The notes under the pieces were generated by a model, which searched no databases, was not told the DNA's origin, and saw only the letters and a program-made list of their open reading frames with translations. The translations under genes and the position numbers were made by a program. Positions 6,732 through 11,024 of a stretch of 11,024 bases of DNA are shown one piece after another. Within the stretch, counting starts at the first letter, position 1; every line of letters starts with the position of its first letter. Location: the NCBI GenBank assembly GCA_035253685.1, contig DATFBR010000068.1, positions 1 to 11,024 of the forward strand. The letters run 5' to 3'. Source of the stretch: DASRTE01 sp035253685. Its GTDB lineage: Bacteria; Actinomycetota; Actinomycetes; Jiangellales; Jiangellaceae.

Positions 6732-6896
6732 TCAGTAGTCGTCCTGATCGTCCTCGTCGTCCATGTCGTCGATCTGAGTGCTCTCGTCCCCGGGGTTCGA
6801 GTCGTCGCCCGCATCCTCACCACAGGCGGCGAGCGTGATGGTCAGTGCACCTGCGGCGATGGCCAGAATCGATCGGTTCAGAATGCTCTTGCGCAC
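6732..6896 (-). CDS. small, highly acidic lipoprotein (54 aa)
   Basis: A short gene read on the minus strand. It starts with GTG at 6896, preceded at 6-nt spacing by a perfect AAGGAGGG Shine-Dalgarno (6903-6910), and stops at 6732. The product has a lipoprotein signal peptide: basic start RKSILNR, a hydrophobic core, and a lipobox LAAC with the lipidated cysteine at residue 25. The mature part would be only 30 residues, 15 of them Asp or Glu and none Lys or Arg, ending in a run rich in DD pairs. The expected fate is export, lipidation and anchoring on the outer face of the membrane. I recognise no family. Acidity suggests cation binding or a cell-wall spacer, which is speculation. It could be a remnant of a larger lipoprotein, but the intact start, ribosome site and stop argue for a real gene. 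Confidence 0.75.
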   Translation of the reverse strand: MRKSILNRSILAIAAGALTITLAACGEDAGDDSNPGDESTQIDDMDDEDDQDDY

Positions 6897-6902
6897 GACG
6901 CG

Positions 6903-6910
6903 CCCTCCTT
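6903..6910 (-). promoter_or_regulatory. strong ribosome binding site of the small lipoprotein gene
   Basis: AAGGAGGG on the minus strand, 6 nt before the GTG start at 6896. It is the clearest Shine-Dalgarno sequence in the window and decides the start of a gene otherwise easy to miss. Confidence 0.8.
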
Positions 6911-7051
6911 GTCGATGGCCGGTTCGGCGGACGAATGGCAGTCAGGTTAGCGACGACCCGCCGAACGTGGCGGCGACGTCTGCCCATGTTGACGCTCCCC
7001 GGGCATGAGGCGAGACCTGACGGCTGATTCCGTCGCTGCCCCACAGCGCCG

Positions 7052-7064
7052 TACCCTGTCACGC
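7052..7064 (+). promoter_or_regulatory. putative leaderless promoter of the DUF4191 gene
   Basis: TACCCT (7052-7057) fits TANNNT and lies 7 nt before the ATG at 7065. There is no Shine-Dalgarno sequence between them. This supports the ATG at 7065 as the start and a leaderless mRNA. Confidence 0.4.
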
Positions 7065-7763
7065 ATGGCACGCAGGGACGAGCAGCCGGACTCCGCTCGG
7101 AAGAAGGGGCGCCTCGCCCAGATCAAGCAGACGTACCAGATGGCCAAGCGGACCGATCGGTACATCGGGTGGATCTCGCTGGGTGTTGTGGTGGCCGTTC
7201 TGGCCGTGATGGTCCTGGTGGGCCTGATCGTAGAGCCGGTCTGGCTGTGGATCGTGATCGGACTCCCCCTCGCCCTGCTAGCCGGTGCGATCATCTTCGG
7301 CCGACGGGCGGAGAAGTCGGCGTACTCCCAGATCGAGGGTCAACCTGGCGCGGCGATGGCCGCCCTCGGAACCTTGCGCCGCGGCTGGGACGCGACACCG
7401 GTGGTCGCCACCAACCGCCATCAGGACGTCGTGCACCGCGTCGTCGGTCGCCCCGGTGTGATCCTTGTCGGAGAGGGAACCTCTGCCACGCGGGTCGTCA
7501 ACCTGCTCAACCAGGAGAAGCGACGCCATGCGCGGGTCGTCGGCGAGGCCCCGGTCTACGACGTCGTGGTCGGTAACGACGAGGACCAAGTTCCATTGCG
7601 CCGTCTGCCCAAGTACGTCATGAAGCTTCCACGCAACCTGCGTCCCGCTGAGGTCACCGAGCTCCGGTCACGGCTGCGCGCGCTCGGCACTCAACCAGTC
7701 GCCATGCCGAAAGGTCCCCTCCCCCGTAATCTCAAGGTCCCCCGCGGAATGCCGCCGCGCTGA
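7065..7763 (+). CDS. DUF4191 family integral membrane protein
   Basis: A 232-residue protein matching the DUF4191 family, found next to lipA and glnA in actinomycetes (Rv2219 in M. tuberculosis). It has a basic N-terminus (residues 1-31), two transmembrane helices (about 33-55 and 59-79) joined by a very short turn, then a soluble domain (about 95-232) containing the family's RGWDATPVVATNRHQDVVHRVVGRPGVILVGEG region (about 106-138) and a basic, Pro-rich end. The function is unknown; the soluble part probably faces the cytoplasm. The start at 7065 (MARRDEQ) is preferred over an in-frame ATG at 7005, which would add 20 residues unlike the family and ignore the -10-like box at 7052. Length is normal. 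Confidence 0.92.
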   Translation: MARRDEQPDSARKKGRLAQIKQTYQMAKRTDRYIGWISLGVVVAVLAVMVLVGLIVEPVWLWIVIGLPLALLAGAIIFGRRAEKSAYSQIEGQPGAAMAALGTLRRGWDATPVVATNRHQDVVHRVVGRPGVILVGEGTSATRVVNLLNQEKRRHARVVGEAPVYDVVVGNDEDQVPLRRLPKYVMKLPRNLRPAEVTELRSRLRALGTQPVAMPKGPLPRNLKVPRGMPPR

Positions 7764-7768
7764 ATCTT

Positions 7769-7785
7769 CGCCGCTCCTGCGGGCG
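7769..7785 (+). terminator. weak hairpin after the DUF4191 gene
   Basis: A short stem, CGCCGC paired with GC(G)GGCG around a TCCT loop, lies 5 nt past the stop codon. One base is bulged and no T-run follows, so termination here is only possible. Confidence 0.25.
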
Positions 7786-7793
7786 GGGAGGGC

Positions 7794-7831
7794 GTAACAC
7801 GGGCGAAACATCCGGGACACCACCGGGTAAT
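7794..7831 (+). promoter_or_regulatory. GlnR box upstream of glnA
   Basis: GTAAC (7794-7798), 6 nt, then GAAAC (7805-7809) matches the actinobacterial GlnR consensus gTnAC-n6-GaAAC exactly. At the same 6-nt spacing a degenerate second pair follows, GACAC (7816-7820) and GTAAT (7827-7831), as in the two-site boxes known at actinobacterial glnA promoters. It ends 10 nt before the -10 box, where an activator replacing a -35 element would bind. GlnR, the OmpR-type nitrogen regulator, is expected to act here; the direction of control is inferred. Confidence 0.75.
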
Positions 7832-7841
7832 CGCCGGCACA

Positions 7842-7847
7842 TAGCGT
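7842..7847 (+). promoter_or_regulatory. putative -10 box of glnA
   Basis: TAGCGT fits TANNNT and lies just downstream of the GlnR box. Transcription would start near 7854-7857, leaving a leader of about 100 nt before the glnA ATG. Confidence 0.45.
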
Positions 7848-7857
7848 CCGGACGACA

Positions 7858-7904
7858 TGGTTCCCGCTCGCGGGTTCCGATCGATGGGTTCCGCTCCTCG
7901 CGGG
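7858..7904 (+). repeat. imperfect direct repeat in the glnA leader
   Basis: TGGTTCCCGCTCGCGGG (7858-7874) is followed by a related copy (7885-7904) with the same GGTTCC-GCTC-GCGGG order and a small insertion. Each can form a small CCCGC/GCGGG-type stem. The role, if any, in leader structure is unknown. Confidence 0.45.
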
Positions 7905-7954
7905 CCCAGGGCAGCGTCCCGGCAGAAGCGGGACTACACCGAGCAGGAGGCTGG

Positions 7955-9379
7955 ATGTTCACCAACGCCGACGAGCTGCTGGCTTTCGTCACCGACGAGG
8001 GCGTCGAGTTCATCGACGTGCGCTTCTGCGACCTGCCCGGCGTCATGCAGCACTTCACTGTGCCGGCGAGTGGGTTCGACGCAGACACCATCAAAGACGG
8101 GCTGATGTTCGACGGATCCTCGATCCGAGGCTTCCAGGCGATCCACGAGTCGGACATGAAGCTGATCGCGGACCCTACGACGGCCTTCGTCGACCGTTTC
8201 CGCCAGGCAAAAACGCTCGTGATCAACTTCTTCATCGTCGACCCGTTCACCGACGAGCCGTACAGCCGCGATCCGCGCAACATCGCCAGCAAGGCCGAGG
8301 GTTACCTCAAGAGCTCCGGCATCGGCGACACCGCGTACTTCGGCCCGGAGGCCGAGTTCTACATCTTCGACGACGTGCGGTTCGAGACCAAGCAGCAGGC
8401 GAGCTACTACTACATCGATTCGGTCGAGGGTGCGTGGAACACCGGACGCACGGAGGACGGCGGCAACCTCGGCTACAAGCCGCGCTACAAGCAGGGCTAT
8501 TTCCCGGTGCCGCCCATGGACCACCTGACCGATCTGCGATCGGAGATGCTGAAGAACCTCATCGAAGCCGGCATCACCGTCGAGATGCAGCACCATGAGG
8601 TCGGGACCGCTGGGCAGGCGGAGATCGACATCCGGTTCGACACGCTGCTCAAGCAGGCCGACAACCTGATGAAGTACAAGTACATCGTCAAGAACACCGC
8701 GCGCGCGGACGGCCGCACGGTGACGTTCATGCCAAAGCCGATCTTCGGTGACAACGGCTCCGGCATGCACTGCCATCAGAGCATCTGGAAGGACGGCCAG
8801 CCGCTGTTCTACGACGAGCTCGGCTATGCCGGCCTGTCCGACACCGGCCGGTGGTACATCGGTGGCCTGCTCAGCCACGCCCCCAGCCTGCTGGCATTCA
8901 CCAACCCGACCGTGAACTCCTACCACCGCCTGGTGCCCGGCTTCGAGGCGCCGGTCAACCTGGTCTACAGCCAGCGCAACCGCTCGGCCTGTGTCCGCAT
9001 CCCGATCACCGGTTCCAACCCCAAGGCCAAGCGGATCGAGTTCCGCGTCCCGGACCCGTCCTGTAACCCGTACATCGCGTTCGCCGCGATGCTCATGGCT
9101 GGAATCGACGGCATCCGTAACAAGATCGAGCCACCGGAGCCGATCGACAAAGATCTTTACGAGCTGCCACCCGAGGAGCACGCTCTCGTCCAGCAGGTGC
9201 CAGGATCGCTACCGGAGGTGCTCGACGTGCTCGAGGCCGACCACGACTTCCTGCTCGAGGGAGGCGTGTTCACACCGGACCTGATCGAGACCTGGATCGA
9301 CTGGAAGCGTGCGAACGAGATCGACCCCATCCGGCTGCGCCCACACCCGCACGAGTTCGAGCTCTACTACGACATCTAG
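7955..9379 (+). CDS. glnA: type I glutamine synthetase GlnA
   Basis: A 474-residue GSI enzyme that makes glutamine from glutamate, ammonia and ATP; active form is a cytoplasmic dodecamer. Recognisable elements are the DGSS loop (residues 53-56), FGPEAEF (129-135) with metal-binding glutamates, HHEVGTAGQAEID (213-225), the NGSGMHCHQS segment (267-276) with the conserved histidine, and EFRVPDPSCNPY (362-373). The C-terminal KDLYELPPEE (399-408) carries Tyr402, the site adenylylated by GlnE, so this is the regulated GSI-beta form like M. tuberculosis GlnA1. The ATG at 7955 has AGGAGG (7945-7950) 4 nt upstream. Transcription appears to be under GlnR control. The glnE gene that follows glnA1 at the M. 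tuberculosis locus is not present in the 1.6 kb downstream. Confidence 0.98.
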   Translation: MFTNADELLAFVTDEGVEFIDVRFCDLPGVMQHFTVPASGFDADTIKDGLMFDGSSIRGFQAIHESDMKLIADPTTAFVDRFRQAKTLVINFFIVDPFTDEPYSRDPRNIASKAEGYLKSSGIGDTAYFGPEAEFYIFDDVRFETKQQASYYYIDSVEGAWNTGRTEDGGNLGYKPRYKQGYFPVPPMDHLTDLRSEMLKNLIEAGITVEMQHHEVGTAGQAEIDIRFDTLLKQADNLMKYKYIVKNTARADGRTVTFMPKPIFGDNGSGMHCHQSIWKDGQPLFYDELGYAGLSDTGRWYIGGLLSHAPSLLAFTNPTVNSYHRLVPGFEAPVNLVYSQRNRSACVRIPITGSNPKAKRIEFRVPDPSCNPYIAFAAMLMAGIDGIRNKIEPPEPIDKDLYELPPEEHALVQQVPGSLPEVLDVLEADHDFLLEGGVFTPDLIETWIDWKRANEIDPIRLRPHPHEFELYYDI

Positions 9380-9437
9380 CCATCGCTAGGCCTCTGACGT
9401 GCGGATATAGCTGGACGAAGATCTGCTAGTCCGCGAA

Positions 9438-9486
9438 GAGTCCGCACGAGCCGCCAGAGCCCTGCCACGACGGCTCGTGTGGACTC
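9438..9486 (+). terminator. strong hairpin after glnA
   Basis: Arms 9438-9453 and 9471-9486 pair over 16 bp with one G·U pair, around a 17-nt loop, starting 59 nt after the glnA stop. No T-run follows, but many actinobacterial terminators lack one. It could instead be the inverted end of a small mobile repeat; no target duplication is visible. Confidence 0.6.
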
Positions 9487-9709
9487 ATCAGCGTCCCGCC
9501 ACAAGTGTCCTCCGCACCCAACCACCAAGGAGTTCGGGGAGCTAACCGAGCGTGAGCTGGAAGTCCTGCGCCTGATCGCCGACGGGCTGTCGAACACCCA
9601 ACCCTCGTTTCCCGCTATAGACCACCACTGCGAGACCCGAGCGGTCTGCACCAGTCGCTCAGGAACGGGCCACGATGACGCGACCGCGGACGAGTCTGCC
9701 GCATCGTGA
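9479..9709 (+). pseudogene. LuxR-type helix-turn-helix remnant
   Basis: Bases 9539-9601 encode LTERELEVLRLIADGLSNTQ, the canonical first half of the LuxR/NarL-type DNA-binding domain, in which the family normally continues with the EIA...VKTHV recognition helix. Here the sequence breaks off right after LSNT and runs into about 35 unrelated residues. Upstream in frame there is no receiver or sensor domain, and a stop lies at 9395-9397. A GTG at 9479 overlaps the terminator hairpin, so this open frame is not a credible intact gene. It is best read as the surviving piece of a response regulator whose recognition helix was deleted. A functional short peptide is unlikely. Confidence 0.7.
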
Positions 9710-9716
9710 CCGACGG

Positions 9717-9862
9717 TGGGGCGATCCTTGCCCAGAGCTGAGGGCAAGGACGAGCAGCCGGTACACGGGCGACGGCTAGTCAGCCAGCCGGATCCCCGCT
9801 TCCTCCGCGTAGGTCGAGCCGTACCTGTCGAGAAGTGTCCGGACGTCGTCCCGCTCGGCCAT
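9717..9862 (-). pseudogene. remnant of an endonuclease III-like (HhH-GPD) gene
   Basis: From an ATG at 9862 the minus strand reads MAERDDVRTLLDRYGS then TYAEEAGIRLAD, followed by a TAG (9776-9778). Reading through the stop gives PSPVYRLLVLAL (9740-9775), and after a 2-nt shift LWARIAP. From memory, actinobacterial endonuclease III-like proteins of the HhH-GPD superfamily begin with a TYAEEAGIRLxDxPxPLYRLLVLALLxSARI-type segment, so the similarity continues on both sides of the stop and across the shift. About 45 of some 200 expected residues remain and the helix-hairpin-helix and catalytic residues are gone. The rest has been lost towards the LuxR remnant, which lies on the opposite strand. 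Confidence 0.6.
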
Positions 9863-9897
9863 GTTTCAGGGCCCCACCGCTGACGCGACGCTGAAAC
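9863..9897. repeat. 7-bp inverted repeat before the endonuclease remnant
   Basis: GTTTCAG (9863-9869) and CTGAAAC (9891-9897) are perfect inverted arms with a 21-nt spacer, the left arm touching the remnant's ATG. It may be an old operator or stem-loop of that gene. Confidence 0.4.
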
Positions 9898-9923
9898 GGT
9901 GGCAAGGATGGGCCGACATGTCA

Positions 9924-9936
9924 GTGCGGACCGCAC
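9924..9936. promoter_or_regulatory. palindrome upstream of the aldo/keto reductase gene
   Basis: GTGCGG-A-CCGCAC is a perfect 6-bp inverted repeat, 34 nt before the reductase ATG; an 8-bp palindrome GACATGTC (9915-9922) is just upstream. The position suits an operator, but no regulator is encoded nearby. Confidence 0.35.
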
Positions 9937-9970
9937 GTAGCCGAACAGATCACTCGACGGAGGCGTTGCC

Positions 9971-11005
9971 ATGGAATACCGGACGCTCGGGAGCACCGGC
10001 GCACTTGTGTCCTCGTTGTGTCTCGGCACGATGACGTTCGGAAGAGAGAGCGACGAGGACGTCGCACACCAGCAACTCGACATCTTCTGCGAGCAGGGTG
10101 GCAACTTCGTCGACACTGCCAACGTCTATGCGGACGGGCACTCGGAGGAGATCATCGGACGCTGGCTCCGGGTGCGGCCGGGGATGCGGGACCAGGTGAT
10201 CGTCGCCACCAAGGCACGTTTCGCCACCGGCGATGCGGTCAATGATATCGGCCTGTCGAGGGTCAATCTGACGAGGGCGCTGGATGCGAGTCTCCGACGC
10301 CTCGGCGTGGACGTCATCGATCTCTACCAGGCGCACGCGTGGGACACGCTCACCCCCATCGAGGAGACGCTGCACTTCTTCGACGACGCAGTCCGTGCGG
10401 GCAAGATCCAGTACATAGGGGTCAGCAACTTCACCGGATGGCAGCTCCAGAAGGCGGCGCTGCTGACCCAACACCTCGGCCTCGCGCCCGTCGTCACGCT
10501 GCAACCGCAGTACAACCTGCTCCAGCGCAGCATCGAGTTCGAGCTGCGCGACGTCTGCGTCAACGAGGGCATCGGCATCCTGCCGTGGTCACCGCTGGCG
10601 GGCGGCTGGCTCACCGGCAAGTATCGTCGCGATACCAGCCCGACCGGCACGACCCGGCTGGGCGAGAATCCCGAGCGCGGCATGGAGGCCTACGCGCCCC
10701 GGAACGCCGAGGAGCGCACCTGGCGCGTGATCGACGCCGTCCGATCCGTGGCCGACGCGCGCGACGTCTCGATGGCACAGGTCGCCCTGGCGTGGGTGGT
10801 GGATCGCCCGGCGGTCACGTCGGTCATCATCGGCGCTCGTACGGTGGCGCAACTGCACGAGAATCTGGGCGCCGCGGGCCTGCATCTGTCCGCTGCGGAA
10901 GCCGCGCTGCTCGACGAGGTCAGCACACCGATCGTCGACGACTACCCTTACGGCCCTGCCGGGGTGGGCCAGCGTGAACGCGTCGCCGAGGCTGAACCTG
11001 CGTGA
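9971..11005 (+). CDS. aldo/keto reductase
   Basis: A 344-residue NADPH-dependent aldo/keto reductase of the (beta/alpha)8 type. The catalytic tetrad is complete: Asp48, Tyr53 (FVDTANVYADG), Lys81 (VIVATK) and His122 (YQAHAWD). The IGVSNF segment (149-154) and the cofactor region SVIIGAR (284-290) followed by QLHENLG are also typical. It resembles the YajO/Tas-like group of soluble reductases that act on aldehydes and ketones; the substrate is unknown. The ATG at 9971 is preceded by ACGGAGG (9957-9963) at 7 nt. It stands alone after the decayed region, so its own promoter should lie within 9880-9956. The sequence ends 19 nt after its stop. Confidence 0.94.
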   Translation: MEYRTLGSTGALVSSLCLGTMTFGRESDEDVAHQQLDIFCEQGGNFVDTANVYADGHSEEIIGRWLRVRPGMRDQVIVATKARFATGDAVNDIGLSRVNLTRALDASLRRLGVDVIDLYQAHAWDTLTPIEETLHFFDDAVRAGKIQYIGVSNFTGWQLQKAALLTQHLGLAPVVTLQPQYNLLQRSIEFELRDVCVNEGIGILPWSPLAGGWLTGKYRRDTSPTGTTRLGENPERGMEAYAPRNAEERTWRVIDAVRSVADARDVSMAQVALAWVVDRPAVTSVIIGARTVAQLHENLGAAGLHLSAAEAALLDEVSTPIVDDYPYGPAGVGQRERVAEAEPA

Positions 11006-11024
11006 CATAGATCTCTTGGCCGCC

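Noticed and set aside
7934..9181. Minus-strand open frame of 415 codons opposite glnA
   Set aside because: It is antisense to a certain glnA gene and shows no family motif.
9376..10122. Minus-strand open frame of 248 codons across the reductase start
   Set aside because: It overlaps the reductase and both gene remnants without domain similarity, and is out of frame with the endonuclease remnant.

Overview
The window is high-GC DNA from an actinomycete chromosome. Every recognisable core gene sits in an order known from that group. In Mycobacterium tuberculosis the run is dlaT/sucB (Rv2215), a TIGR01777 epimerase (Rv2216), lipB (Rv2217), lipA (Rv2218), a DUF4191 membrane protein (Rv2219), an RDD protein and glnA1 (Rv2220). 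Here the same backbone is present on the + strand, with two insertions and one apparent loss. The GlnR-type box upstream of glnA and the leaderless -10/start arrangements also fit Actinobacteria. I cannot name the genus from the sequence alone.

Layout. 1-831: 3' part of the 2-oxoacid dehydrogenase E2 gene. 848-1741: TIGR01777-type NAD(P)-binding epimerase, probably co-transcribed with E2. 1751-3409 (minus, convergent): a membrane Ser/Thr kinase-like protein with an altered catalytic loop, not part of the M. tuberculosis order. 3410-3551: divergent control region with a perfect 11-bp inverted repeat. 3552-5198: lipB and lipA, each with a TANNNT box 6 nt before a GTG start. 5199-5436: structured tandem repeats. 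5437-6560: a divergent SnoaL-like cyclase/TetR regulator pair. 6561-7064: a further copy of the repeat core and, on the minus strand, an unlisted 54-residue acidic lipoprotein gene (6732-6896). 7065-7763: DUF4191 membrane protein. 7764-7954: glnA control region with a GlnR box. 7955-9379: type I glutamine synthetase carrying the adenylylation tyrosine. 9380-9970: a zone of decayed genes, with a strong hairpin, a LuxR helix-turn-helix remnant and a nonsense-interrupted endonuclease III-like remnant. 9971-11005: aldo/keto reductase.

How the genes fit together. LipB attaches octanoate from acyl carrier protein to lipoyl domains and LipA inserts the two sulfurs. The E2 enzyme encoded just upstream carries such a domain, so this is a lipoylation/E2 supply locus. 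GlnA is the nitrogen-assimilation enzyme under apparent GlnR control. The accessory genes (kinase, cyclase/TetR pair, tiny lipoprotein) are placed at the joints of this conserved backbone. The RDD gene usually found between the DUF4191 gene and glnA is absent.

I did not find CRISPR, rRNA, tRNA, transposase or phage genes. The most unusual items are the repeat family that brackets the cyclase/TetR block, the tiny acidic lipoprotein, the degenerate kinase with its operator-like inverted repeat, and the gene graveyard after glnA.
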